A stretch of 12,296 nucleotides of DNA from Gammaproteobacteria bacterium (GTDB lineage Bacteria > Pseudomonadota > Gammaproteobacteria > JAJDOJ01). A program made the translations under genes and the position numbers. Where the stretch lies: NCBI GenBank assembly GCA_027030565.1, contig JALVEU010000142.1:1-12296 (forward strand), read 5' to 3'. The notes beneath the pieces were generated by a model that saw only the letters and a list, made by a program, of their open reading frames with translations, searched no databases and was not told where the DNA came from. Of the stretch, positions 1-6,533 are shown piece after piece. Position 1 is the stretch's first letter, and each line of letters starts with the position of its first letter.

Positions 1-27
1 TGATTCAGTGCACCAAGGAGAGCCTCC

Positions 28-288
28 ATGCCCACCACCGCCGGATCCAAGCAGCCTGTCCGGAGCAAACGCGCTGGTACGTCGAAGCGTGCAGCCGGCA
101 AACGTCCCAACGCCAAGACCCGCAAGCGCGAGCAGCAGGGCGTTGCGGTGTCGCCGGAGCAGCGGCTGGCGATGATCGCCGAGGCTGCTTATTTCCGGGC
201 CGAGGCGCGCGGTTTCGTGCCAGGTGGGGAGTTGCAGGACTGGCTGGACGCCGAAAAGGAGGTGGACACCCGCCTGCTGGGGATGTAG
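28..288 (+). CDS. DUF2934 family small protein
   Basis: An 86-residue protein of unknown function. Residues 1-38 are a basic, low-complexity tail rich in Lys, Arg, Ser and Ala. The second half carries the DUF2934 signature: Ile-Ala-Glu-Ala-Ala-Tyr-Phe-Arg-Ala-Glu near residues 51-60, then Arg-Gly-Phe, then Asp-Trp-Leu-Asp-Ala-Glu. The family is common in proteobacteria and has no established biochemical role. The ATG at 28 follows an AAGGAGAG ribosome binding site (about positions 15-22). The stop is followed after 4 bases by the GTG of the PilZ gene, so the two are probably co-transcribed. The family call is confident; the basic tail suggests nucleic acid or polyanion contact, but that is only inference. 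Confidence 0.85.
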   Translation: MPTTAGSKQPVRSKRAGTSKRAAGKRPNAKTRKREQQGVAVSPEQRLAMIAEAAYFRAEARGFVPGGELQDWLDAEKEVDTRLLGM

Positions 289-292
289 TGCC

Positions 293-586
293 GTGGAGCA
301 CCGCTACAGCCGGCGCAGAAAGGTGCGGATCCCGGTGCGGATCGAACGCTGCGGTCGGCCAGTGGCCGCGGCGGTCCTGTGCGATGTGAGCGATGCGGGC
401 CTGGGCCTGGAGGTGGAAGGCGGCCTGGGCTTTCGGCCGGCCGATGCCCTGTCGGTACGAGTGCCCTGGGAAGGCCGGGCCGTGGAGATCCGGGGCGTGG
501 TGATCCACAGTGCGCCCGGCCGGCTGGGTCTGCTGGTGAACGGTGACCTCCAGTTCCTCTCTGCGCGGGCCAGCCGCGCGGCCTGA
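293..586 (+). CDS. PilZ domain protein (putative c-di-GMP binding)
   Basis: A 97-residue single-domain protein. PilZ domains bind cyclic di-GMP through an N-terminal RxxxR motif and a (D/N)xSxxG motif. Both are visible: Arg8-Arg-Lys-Val-Arg12, and Asp31-Val-Ser33-Asp-Ala-Gly36 followed by Leu-Gly-Leu-Glu. The rest is a beta-strand-rich pattern as expected for the barrel. There is no suitable ATG, so I chose the GTG at 293, just after the DUF2934 stop; a GGGGA run at about 280-284 could be its ribosome binding site. Its output (motility, exopolysaccharide or transcription) cannot be told from the sequence. Confidence 0.8.
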   Translation: MEHRYSRRRKVRIPVRIERCGRPVAAAVLCDVSDAGLGLEVEGGLGFRPADALSVRVPWEGRAVEIRGVVIHSAPGRLGLLVNGDLQFLSARASRAA

Positions 587-588
587 TT

Positions 589-609
589 CACCGGTCCCGC
601 GGGCCGGTG
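589..609. other. GC-rich inverted repeat after the PilZ gene
   Basis: CACCGG (589-594) pairs with CCGGTG (604-609), and between them CCCGCGGG can extend the stem with a single bulged T. It begins 3 bases after the PilZ stop codon and about 45 bases before the FNR paralog start. No T-run follows, so it is not a classical intrinsic terminator. It may be a weak terminator, an mRNA-stabilising hairpin, or chance in GC-rich DNA. Confidence 0.4.
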
Positions 610-653
610 GAGGCAGGGTCCTTGGTGTGCCGCAACCGCGGAGGAGGATCGAT

Positions 654-1376
654 ATGCATCGCGAAAGCGATTGCCAGGCTTGCCCTTCGGCGCGTGTGTG
701 CCCGTGGGCGGCGCTGGATCAGGCCGACCGGGAGGCATTGGAGCGCATCATGCGCCGCCCCATCGTGCTGCGCAAGGGCAAAGAGCTGTTCCGCGTCGGT
801 CAGCCGCTGCGGGGGCTGCACATCGTGCGCTCCGGTTGCGTGAAGGCGTGGAACGTCACCGAGTCCGGAGAGGAGTACGTCCTGCGCTTCTACATGGCCG
901 GCGATGTGGTGGGGCTGGGCGCCATCGCCGACGGGCGGTATGACTGCAATGCCACCGCACTGGACACTTCCAGCATCTGTGAGCTCCCGTTCCGCGACTT
1001 TCAGCGTGCCGCGGAGTTGCGACCGGCACTGAACCACGTCCTGCTGCGCCTCATGAGCCGTGAAATCCTGCAGGAGGAGCGCCTGAGCCTGTTGAAGGGC
1101 AACAAGAGCGCTTCGGCGCGGATCGCGGGCTTCCTCTGCCACCTGGCCGACGGCTTCGACCAGCGCGGGTTCTCCTCACAAGAATTCAACCTCGCCATGG
1201 GGCGCCGGGAGATCGCCGAGTTTCTCGGCCTGGCGCTGGAGACGGTCTGCCGTACCTTGACCCAATTCGGACAGCAGGGGATGATCGAGGTCGAGGGGCG
1301 CCACATCGTGCTGCACGATCGCGACCGTCTCAACGCACTGGCACACGCCTCCGCCGGCGGCGCGGTCGTGCACTGA
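654..1376 (+). CDS. FNR/CRP-family regulator with four [4Fe-4S] cysteines (FNR paralog)
   Basis: A 240-residue transcription factor. The N-terminus has Cys7-x2-Cys10-x5-Cys16, the same spacing as E. coli FNR Cys20, Cys23 and Cys29. A fourth cysteine, Cys109 in Ile-Cys-Glu-Leu-Pro-Phe, sits where FNR has Cys122, so an oxygen-labile [4Fe-4S] cluster is expected. The order is cysteine segment, cyclic-nucleotide-like beta-roll, long dimer helix, and winged HTH from about residue 165. The recognition helix reads Glu-Thr-Val-Cys-Arg: the FNR Glu and Arg are kept but the Ser between them is Cys, so its DNA preference may differ slightly. The ATG at 654 follows a GGAGGAGG ribosome binding site. A second FNR is encoded 1.3 kb away on the other strand. 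The sensor call is firm; its targets are unknown. Confidence 0.88.
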   Translation: MHRESDCQACPSARVCPWAALDQADREALERIMRRPIVLRKGKELFRVGQPLRGLHIVRSGCVKAWNVTESGEEYVLRFYMAGDVVGLGAIADGRYDCNATALDTSSICELPFRDFQRAAELRPALNHVLLRLMSREILQEERLSLLKGNKSASARIAGFLCHLADGFDQRGFSSQEFNLAMGRREIAEFLGLALETVCRTLTQFGQQGMIEVEGRHIVLHDRDRLNALAHASAGGAVVH

Positions 1377-1410
1377 GCGGCAAGCGAGAGGAGGGGCAGC
1401 CGAGCCGTCC

Positions 1411-2154
1411 ATGTCTGGCAGGCTCTGTGCCGGCACCTCCGGCTGGCACTATGCGCACTGGCGGGGGGTGTTCTACCCCGAAGACCTGCCGCCCGCCCGG
1501 TGGCTGGCGTACTACGCGCAGCGGTTCCCCTGCGTTGAGATCAACAACGCCTTCTACAGGCTGCCAAGCGAACAGGCCGTGCAGCAGTGGGCGCGGGAGG
1601 TTCCGGCCCACTTTCGGTTTGCGGTCAAGGCCAGCCGCTACATCACACACGTCAAACGGCTCAGGGACTGTGCCGAGGCGGTGAGCCGGTTCCTGGCGCG
1701 CATGAACGGGCTCGGGGACTACCTCGGGCCCGTGCTGTTCCAACTCCCGGGTCACTGGCGTCCCAACCTGGAGCGCCTGGCCGACTTTCTGGAACTGTTG
1801 CCGGAGGATCTCGCTACCGCATTCGAGTTTCGGGACCCGCGCTGGCACACCGCAGAGACCGTCGATCTGCTGGCCGCCTATGGCGCGGCGTTCTGCGTGT
1901 ATCACGCCGGTGAGGAGCGCAGCCCTTTGTGGATCACGGCGCCGTTCGCCTATGTACGCATGCATGGTCCACTGGGCTGGTATCAGGGCGAGTATGGACG
2001 GGATGGGCTGGCATGGCTCACGCGCTGGCTGCAGGAGGTGCGGCCGCGTGTGGAACGCGCTTACGTGTTTTTCAACAACGATGCGGTGGGCTGGGCGATA
2101 CGCGACGCACTGGCCCTGCGCGCCCTTGCCGATCCGGTGCCCGACGCCGGATAG
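1411..2154 (+). CDS. DUF72 (YecE-like) TIM-barrel protein
   Basis: A 247-residue protein matching the DUF72/YecE family throughout. It opens with Cys-Ala-Gly-Thr-Ser-Gly-Trp and has Phe-Tyr-Pro near residue 21, then Val-Glu-Ile-Asn-Asn-Ala-Phe-Tyr, Phe-Ala-Val-Lys-Ala-Ser, Leu-Phe-Gln-Leu-Pro, Glu-Phe-Arg-Asp-Pro-Arg-Trp, and Tyr-Val-Arg-Met-His-Gly. The C-terminal Val-Phe-Phe-Asn-Asn-Asp is also typical. The family adopts a TIM barrel; its biochemical role is not established. A purine-rich AGGAGGGG lies about 15 bases before the ATG, which is far for a ribosome binding site, but no better start is in frame. It lies 34 bases after the FNR paralog in the same direction and converges on the gene at 2168. 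Confidence 0.88.
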   Translation: MSGRLCAGTSGWHYAHWRGVFYPEDLPPARWLAYYAQRFPCVEINNAFYRLPSEQAVQQWAREVPAHFRFAVKASRYITHVKRLRDCAEAVSRFLARMNGLGDYLGPVLFQLPGHWRPNLERLADFLELLPEDLATAFEFRDPRWHTAETVDLLAAYGAAFCVYHAGEERSPLWITAPFAYVRMHGPLGWYQGEYGRDGLAWLTRWLQEVRPRVERAYVFFNNDAVGWAIRDALALRALADPVPDAG

Positions 2155-2167
2155 CCATCGTGCCCGC

Positions 2168-2620
2168 TCAGCTGGGTAGCGGTGGCAGCCGCTCGGGCAG
2201 GTGAGCGCGGATCTCCCCCGGGCTGAGCCGGGTCAGGTTCTTGTCCACTTCCAGGGTCACGAGGCGCGACACCTCCTGTGGCAAGGCCTTGCGCAATTTC
2301 CCCAGCACGCTGGGCGGTGCGACGATGATCAGCTGTTCGAGCTCGCCGTTCTCGCGCGCATGGTCCAGGCGTTCGGCCACTTGACGTGTGAACGCCTCGA
2401 TCTCGTGCTCCTTCGGACTGACCTGCTGACCCATCGCGTGGCGTCCCTGTCCAGCACGGTCGAAAGCGCGCCCGGGTGCGTCGCTGATCAGATCGCGCTC
2501 GTGCAGCCGGCTCTCCGGGTGTACGAGGGTCTCCAGCTCGCTCAGGGGGCCCACGGCATTGTCCGCCTTCAGGATGCGTGCTCGGGTGCTGTCGGCGACG
2601 ACTACCCACGTACTCTTCAT
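2168..2620 (-). CDS. Host attachment family protein (PF10116-like)
   Basis: A 150-residue soluble protein. It starts Lys-Ser-Thr-Trp-Val-Val-Val-Ala-Asp-Ser-Thr-Arg-Ala-Arg-Ile, typical of proteins named 'required for attachment to host cells'. A central segment has Arg-Ala-Phe-Asp-Arg, and the C-terminal half has Leu-Ile-Ile-Val-Ala-Pro-Pro-Ser-Val-Leu-Gly-Leu/Lys and then Val-Asp-Lys-Asn-Leu-Thr. The name comes from plant-associated bacteria; the fold resembles domains of translation release factors, so the real role may differ. The ATG at 2620 was chosen because the family begins there. Its ribosome binding site is weak (GAGAGG about 10 bases upstream). It follows fnr on the same strand after 95 bases. 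Confidence 0.8.
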   Translation of the reverse strand: MKSTWVVVADSTRARILKADNAVGPLSELETLVHPESRLHERDLISDAPGRAFDRAGQGRHAMGQQVSPKEHEIEAFTRQVAERLDHARENGELEQLIIVAPPSVLGKLRKALPQEVSRLVTLEVDKNLTRLSPGEIRAHLPERLPPLPS

Positions 2621-2715
2621 GGTGGCGCTACCTCTCGATATCGTCTGTGCAAGTTGAAGATGCTCGGAAAATCGCATGACGCGGGGGCCGGTGGCCGACG
2701 ACGCGCATGGGCGGG

Positions 2716-3471
2716 TCACTGGACGTGTTTACGTGGCATCGCCCATTCCGCGGGGTCGCTGGTCTCGTCGGCGGCCGCCTGCAGTTTGCCGGGATCAAGG
2801 ATCAGCAGGCGGCGCCGCTCCGCGCGGATCAGTCCTTCGTTCTGCATGCGGGTGAGCGCGCGGCTCAGGGTCTCGGGCTTGATGTTCAGGTAGTTGGCGA
2901 TGTCGGCGCGAGGCATCGGGAGCTGGAATTCACGGGCCGAGAATCCACGTGCACCGAACCAGCGCGAGAGGTCCAGCAGGAAGGCCGCCAGACGCTGGTC
3001 CGCCGTACGCATGGTCAGCAGCATGTGGATACGCGCATCGCGCACCAGCCCGAGACTCATTTGACGCATCATCTCGCGGCGCAGGGCCGGCATGGTGTTG
3101 CAAAGCTCGTCGATGCCTTCGAACGGGACCATGCAGGCGCTGGTGGTATCCAGCGCCACGGCATTGCGCATGTGGCGCCCGCTGGCGATGGCATCCAGTC
3201 CCAGGATGTCGCCAGGCATCAGGAAGCTGAGCACCTGCTCGGAACCGTCTTCACGCTGCAGGTAGGTCTTGACGGCGCCGGAGCGCAGGATGCCGATGGA
3301 CACGAAGGCCTCGCCCACACGGAACAGCGCTTCGCCCCGCTTGTAGACCTGATGCCACACCTGGAGCTGAGCGCCGGGCGGGAGCGACGGCGTCTCAGCC
3401 AGCAGAGCCATGGGGCATCCGTTCCCTCGGTTGCACTGGGTGCAGTCACGTCTGATCCGCAGGTGGGCCAC
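2716..3471 (-). CDS. fnr: FNR-type oxygen-sensing transcriptional regulator
   Basis: A 251-residue protein, close to the usual FNR/ANR length. Cys10-x2-Cys13-x5-Cys19 and Cys113 (in Ala-Cys-Met-Val-Pro-Phe) match the four cluster ligands of E. coli FNR. The recognition helix reads Pro-Glu-Thr-Leu-Ser-Arg, keeping the Glu, Ser and Arg that read TTGAT half-sites. The start is inferred to be GTG at 3471: it keeps all cysteines, and GGAGG lies just upstream (3476-3480). The first in-frame ATG comes after the third cysteine and would lose the sensor. Near-consensus FNR boxes at 4315 and 6440 are likely targets of this protein or its paralog. A TACAAT-like -10 lies about 35 bases upstream, without a clear -35. 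Confidence 0.9.
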   Translation of the reverse strand: MAHLRIRRDCTQCNRGNGCPMALLAETPSLPPGAQLQVWHQVYKRGEALFRVGEAFVSIGILRSGAVKTYLQREDGSEQVLSFLMPGDILGLDAIASGRHMRNAVALDTTSACMVPFEGIDELCNTMPALRREMMRQMSLGLVRDARIHMLLTMRTADQRLAAFLLDLSRWFGARGFSAREFQLPMPRADIANYLNIKPETLSRALTRMQNEGLIRAERRRLLILDPGKLQAAADETSDPAEWAMPRKHVQ

Positions 3472-3687
3472 TTCGCCTCCGTTGCCGGTGGATTCTCTCG
3501 GCCATTGTATACCGGGCCGGCCGGGTATTTTTAGTGCGCCTGGGCCCCGGCGCGGATGCGCGCCGGTGTGCCATGCGCATGATCCCACACGGGGTCGCCT
3601 CGGACCCGGCGCTGCTACCATGTCGGCCGGTGCGGGCTCCCGGCGGGCGCGTGCCGGCGTTGTGACCACCGACAGCGGGGGTGTTCC

Positions 3688-4278
3688 ATGAGCGATCTGT
3701 ACGAGGAGGCCTTGCGGCGCTTCAGCGAGCTTCTGGAAGAGGCGAAGAAGACCGAACTTCCCGAGCCCACGGCGATGACCTTGGCCACGGCCACACCGGA
3801 GGGGCGGCCATCGGTGCGCACGGTGCTGCTCAAGCATCATGACGCCCGAGGGTTCGTCTTCTACACCAATCTGAACAGTCGTAAGGCCCGGCAGCTGCGC
3901 GACAATCCGCATGCAGCGTTGTGTTTCTACTGGCAGCCCTTGGCACGCCAGGTGCTGATCGAGGGCACCGCCGAGCTGGTGGACAGCGAGGAGGCAGACC
4001 GTTACTGGGCGACCCGTCCCCGCGACAGCCAGATCGGGGCATGGGCCTCGCTACAGTCCGAACCCCTGGAGAGCCGGGCCGTGCTGGAGCGGCGTGTGGA
4101 GGAGACGCGCGCGCGCTTCCGCGACCGCAACGTCCCTCGGCCTCCGCAGTGGGGGGGATACCGCGTGGTGCCCAGACGCATCGAGTTCTGGGCCGCCGGC
4201 TGGCATCGCCTGCACGAACGGATCTGTTACGAGCAGACCGGCTCTGGTCGATGGCACCGCCGGTTGCTGTATCCCTGA
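3688..4278 (+). CDS. pdxH: Pyridoxamine/pyridoxine 5'-phosphate oxidase
   Basis: A 196-residue FMN enzyme that oxidises pyridoxamine or pyridoxine 5'-phosphate to pyridoxal 5'-phosphate, the last step of vitamin B6 synthesis and salvage. Visible family segments are Arg-Pro-Ser-Val-Arg-Thr-Val-Leu-Leu-Lys near residues 40-49 and Phe-Tyr-Thr-Asn-Leu-Asn-Ser-Arg-Lys for FMN phosphate binding. The C-terminal Arg-Ile-Glu-Phe-Trp is followed by Arg-Leu-His-Glu-Arg and a final Arg-Arg-Leu-x-Tyr-Pro. It is about 20 residues shorter than the E. coli enzyme, missing only the variable N-terminus. The ATG follows a GGGGG run. It is divergent from fnr, across a 216-bp gap with a possible extended -10 (TGCTACCAT, 3613-3621) and nothing else clear. 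The reaction uses O2. Confidence 0.93.
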   Translation: MSDLYEEALRRFSELLEEAKKTELPEPTAMTLATATPEGRPSVRTVLLKHHDARGFVFYTNLNSRKARQLRDNPHAALCFYWQPLARQVLIEGTAELVDSEEADRYWATRPRDSQIGAWASLQSEPLESRAVLERRVEETRARFRDRNVPRPPQWGGYRVVPRRIEFWAAGWHRLHERICYEQTGSGRWHRRLLYP

Positions 4279-4286
4279 GGCCGGAA

Positions 4287-4309
4287 GGGAGAGGGTAAGG
4301 GGAGAGGGT
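4287..4309 (+). repeat. Direct repeat GGGAGAGGGT in G/A-rich tract
   Basis: GGGAGAGGGT occurs at 4287-4296 and again at 4300-4309, a 13-base period, starting 9 bases after the pdxH stop. Purine-rich tracts of this type recur between genes in many proteobacterial genomes, so this may be the remnant of a dispersed intergenic repeat. No T-run follows, and no inverted partner is seen in the window. Confidence 0.5.
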
Positions 4310-4314
4310 GAGGT

Positions 4315-4328
4315 TTGATTCTGATCTA
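4315..4328. promoter_or_regulatory. Candidate FNR box upstream of the sulfur globule gene
   Basis: TTGAT-TCTG-ATCTA matches the FNR consensus TTGAT-N4-ATCAA at 9 of 10 positions. Its centre (4321.5) lies about 62 bases before the start site predicted from the promoter at 4349-4377, which is the classical class I activator position (-61.5). Two FNR proteins are encoded nearby. The match and spacing are seen; regulation is inferred. Confidence 0.45.
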
Positions 4329-4348
4329 TTCCAGAGCCTCTCCGAGAG

Positions 4349-4377
4349 TTTACTTCCCAGGGACCGCGACGCATAAT
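4349..4377 (+). promoter_or_regulatory. Candidate sigma-70-type promoter for the sulfur globule gene
   Basis: TTTACT (4349-4354, 4 of 6 to TTGACA) and CATAAT (4372-4377, 5 of 6 to TATAAT) are separated by 17 bases. The predicted start is near 4384, giving a leader of about 177 bases before the ATG at 4561. The AT content is higher than in the surroundings. A start closer to the gene cannot be excluded. Confidence 0.4.
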
Positions 4378-4516
4378 CAAACCAGTTCCTTCGCTGTCTG
4401 GTAAGGGACTTTTACGGAGCACTTGGAGGCTGCGGGTCGGACAGTGGGCGTCCGTCCGGATCACGCTCGGTGATGCGGGGCGCAGGCTTCCGGAAGGCAG
4501 CGTTTCGGTGTTTCAT

Positions 4517-4531
4517 CGTGTCTGCGACACG
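4517..4531. promoter_or_regulatory. Perfect short palindrome CGTGTC-TGC-GACACG
   Basis: A 6-bp perfect inverted repeat with a 3-base spacer, ending 29 bases before the sulfur globule start codon and just ahead of its GGGAGG ribosome binding site. It could be an operator or a small hairpin in the mRNA leader. I do not recognise a regulator for it. Nothing else in the rest of the 4279-4560 gap stands out. Confidence 0.35.
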
Positions 4532-4560
4532 TTATTCCTGACCTTTTTGGGAGGTTCGAT

Positions 4561-4878
4561 ATGAAGAAGGTTGCGACCTTTTCCTCTGCGGCAGTCCTAG
4601 CGGCTGCGGCCGCACTGGCCATGCAGCCGGCCAGCGCCTGGTGGGGTGACGGTCCCGGCTGGAGCCGTGGCTGGGGCGACGGCTTCGGTGACTTCGACTT
4701 CAGCGCTCGTGGCCGTGCTTCCGGTTGGGGCGACTACTATGACTACTACGGTCCGTGGTGGGCCTATCCCCCACCGTACGCCTGGGGTGGTCCCTATGGC
4801 TATCCGGGTTACTGGGGTGCCCCCTATGGTGCCCCGTCGGCTCCGGCGGCCCCGGCGCAGAGCCAGAGCACCAAGTGA
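4561..4878 (+). CDS. Sulfur globule family protein, secreted
   Basis: A 105-residue precursor. Residues 1-26 form a Sec signal peptide: Met-Lys-Lys, a long Ala/Leu/Val core, and Ala-Ser-Ala before Trp27. The mature part, about 79 residues, is extremely rich in Gly, Tyr, Trp and Pro, with repeated Tyr-Gly, Pro-Tyr and Gly-Tyr-Pro steps and no cysteine. This composition is that of the small structural proteins that coat sulfur globules in purple sulfur bacteria and related sulfur oxidisers, where sulfur is stored as an intermediate of sulfide or thiosulfate oxidation. It ends in a low-complexity Ala/Pro/Gln/Ser tail. The ribosome binding site GGGAGG is well placed, and a strong terminator follows, so it is probably monocistronic. 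Low-complexity proteins are easily misassigned; another Gly/Tyr-rich envelope protein is possible. Confidence 0.72.
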   Translation: MKKVATFSSAAVLAAAAALAMQPASAWWGDGPGWSRGWGDGFGDFDFSARGRASGWGDYYDYYGPWWAYPPPYAWGGPYGYPGYWGAPYGAPSAPAAPAQSQSTK

Positions 4879-4905
4879 TCCTGTAATCGGGATCCTCTCT
4901 GCGGG

Positions 4906-4938
4906 AGAGCGGCGCCTTCGGGCGCCGCTCTTCGTTTT
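4906..4938 (+). terminator. Intrinsic terminator after the sulfur globule gene
   Basis: GAGCGGCGCC (4907-4916), a TTCG tetraloop and GGCGCCGCTC (4921-4930) form a perfect 10-bp stem, with an A-T pair extending it by one. TTCGTTTT follows. It begins 28 bases after the stop codon. It also lies just beyond the hemN stop on the other strand, but the T-run serves the + strand only. Confidence 0.85.
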
Positions 4939-4962
4939 CGAGCGTGATGGGCGGGCTCGGGC

Positions 4963-6354
4963 TCAGATGACCCGCGAGAACCGCTGCTGCGAGGCCGCTT
5001 CCCTGAGATAGCGGTCGAACACCATGCACACGTTGCGTATGAGCAGTCGCCCCGTGAGGGGCACGACGAGGCGTTCCGCCTCCCACTGCACGAGGCCATC
5101 GGCACGCATGGCTTCCAGGTCGGCCAATTCGGCATCGAAGTATTCTTCGAAATCGATTCCGAAGCGTCGCTCCACTTCGCGCGTGTCCAGCTCGAAGTGA
5201 CAGATGAGCCGCGAGATCACGTGGCGGCGCAAGCGATCGTCGGCGGTGAGCGTGACCCCGCGCCAGACCGGAAGGCGCCCATGGGCGAGGTGCCGATGGT
5301 ATTCGTCCAGCGTACGGACGTTCTGACTGTAGGTCTCGCCCACCTGGCTGATCGAAGTGATCCCCAGGGCCACCAGGTCGGCGCCGGCGTGTGTGGAGTA
5401 GCCCTGGAAATTGCGGTGGAGCCGGCCCTCGCGCTGGGCCACGGCGAGCTCGTCATCGGGCCTGGCGAAGTGGTCCATGCCGATGTACAGGTATCCCGCA
5501 TCGCTGAGTTGGTCGATGGTACGTCGCAGGATGGCCAGTTTCTCGGCCGGGGAGGGCAGGTCCTCGGCACGGATGCGCCGCTGGGGCTTGAACCGTTCTG
5601 GTAGGTGGGCGTAGTTGAACACGGAGAGCCGGTCCGGTGCCGCTTCGATGATGCGCTCCACGGTGCGGGCGAACGACGCCTCGGTCTGGAAGGGCAGCCC
5701 GTAGATCAGATCCACGTTCACCGACTTGAAGCCCTGCTCCCTGGCCGCGTCCATGATGGCCCGCGTCTCCGCCTCGCTCTGGATCCGGTTGACGGCCCGC
5801 TGGACGCGCGGGTCGAAGTCCTGAACGCCCAGACTCAGGCGGTTGAAGCCCAGCCGGCGCAAGTGTGCGATGGTGGTCGGATCGGCCTCCCTGGGGTCCA
5901 CCTCGACGGCGTACTCGCCGCCGTCGTCGGTCCGCAGCCGGAAGTGCCGGGCAGTCTGCTCCATGAGCTCGGCCATCTCCGCATGGCTGAGAAAAGTCGG
6001 CGTGCCGCCGCCCCAGTGGAGCTGGTCCACCACCCGCTGGGAATCGAACAGGGCGCTCTGCAGCGCCATCTCCCGATACAGGTCGCGGAGGTAGGGTGCG
6101 GCACGGGAGCGATCCTTGGTTACCACCTTGTTGCAGGCGCAGTAGAAACAGACGCGGGCACAGAAGGGAATGTGGAAATACAGGGACAGGGGGCGCGCCG
6201 GCACGGCCTCGTTGGAGGCCTGGGCGGCGGCGCGATATTCGGGCTCGCCGAAGCCCTCGTGGAACTGGACCGCCGTGGGATACGAGGTGTAACGCGGCCC
6301 CGCCTTGTCGTAGCGGCGGATGAGGTCCGGATCGAACTCGATGCCCTGCTGCAT
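4963..6354 (-). CDS. hemN: Oxygen-independent coproporphyrinogen III dehydrogenase
   Basis: A 463-residue radical SAM enzyme that decarboxylates coproporphyrinogen III to protoporphyrinogen IX without O2, for haem (and, in phototrophs, bacteriochlorophyll) synthesis. The cluster motif is Cys65-x3-Cys69-x2-Cys72 followed by Ala-Cys74, in Pro-Phe-Cys...Cys-Asn-Lys, exactly as in true HemN and unlike the HemW look-alikes, which lack this fourth cysteine. The N-terminus has Pro-Arg-Tyr-Thr-Ser-Tyr-Pro-Thr, and Trp-Gly-Gly-Gly-Thr-Pro-Thr follows later. The HemN C-terminal domain is present, ending Ser-Arg-Val-Ile. I chose the ATG at 6354: AGAGGA lies 9 bases upstream and the family starts here. 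A near-consensus FNR box about 90 bases upstream fits anaerobic induction, as is known for hemN genes. Confidence 0.95.
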   Translation of the reverse strand: MQQGIEFDPDLIRRYDKAGPRYTSYPTAVQFHEGFGEPEYRAAAQASNEAVPARPLSLYFHIPFCARVCFYCACNKVVTKDRSRAAPYLRDLYREMALQSALFDSQRVVDQLHWGGGTPTFLSHAEMAELMEQTARHFRLRTDDGGEYAVEVDPREADPTTIAHLRRLGFNRLSLGVQDFDPRVQRAVNRIQSEAETRAIMDAAREQGFKSVNVDLIYGLPFQTEASFARTVERIIEAAPDRLSVFNYAHLPERFKPQRRIRAEDLPSPAEKLAILRRTIDQLSDAGYLYIGMDHFARPDDELAVAQREGRLHRNFQGYSTHAGADLVALGITSISQVGETYSQNVRTLDEYHRHLAHGRLPVWRGVTLTADDRLRRHVISRLICHFELDTREVERRFGIDFEEYFDAELADLEAMRADGLVQWEAERLVVPLTGRLLIRNVCMVFDRYLREAASQQRFSRVI

Positions 6355-6439
6355 GGCTGCATGTCCTCTGGTGATTGGTGACACTGTACCGGACTGCACC
6401 CCCGCCAGCGATGATGCGCGTCAAGCACGCCCGCGCCGT

Positions 6440-6453
6440 TTGATACATGTCAA
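6440..6453. promoter_or_regulatory. FNR/ANR box shared by hemN and the DUF6455 gene
   Basis: TTGAT-ACAT-GTCAA matches TTGAT-N4-ATCAA at 9 of 10 positions. Its centre is at 6446.5. On the + strand CATGAT (6476-6481) is centred 32 bases away; on the - strand CATCAT (6411-6416) is centred 33 bases away. Both are weak -10 elements (4 of 6) at the spacing of class II FNR promoters (about -41.5). One box may therefore serve both genes. The box is clear; the two start sites are inference. Confidence 0.7.
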
Positions 6454-6533
6454 GCGGCGGAGCGGGTGCGGACGGCATGATGAGCCAGTTGGATGTGGAA
6501 CACCGGATCGGGCCGGTTGGAGCAGGAGGGAGG

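Noticed and set aside
543..653. N-terminal extension of the FNR paralog to an ATG at 543
   Set aside because: It would overlap the PilZ gene; the ATG at 654 has a strong ribosome binding site and gives normal FNR length.
3472..3912. Longer FNR reaching back to 3912
   Set aside because: It would run antisense into pdxH; the extra residues have no FNR similarity and the GTG at 3471 has GGAGG just upstream.
5605..6381. Open frame of 258 codons opposite hemN
   Set aside because: A shadow of hemN with no protein-family signature.
6447..6533. Upstream starts at 6447 and 6477 for the DUF6455 protein
   Set aside because: 6447 is within the FNR box and 6477 overlaps the predicted -10 element; 6534 has a good ribosome binding site. 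Not fully excluded.
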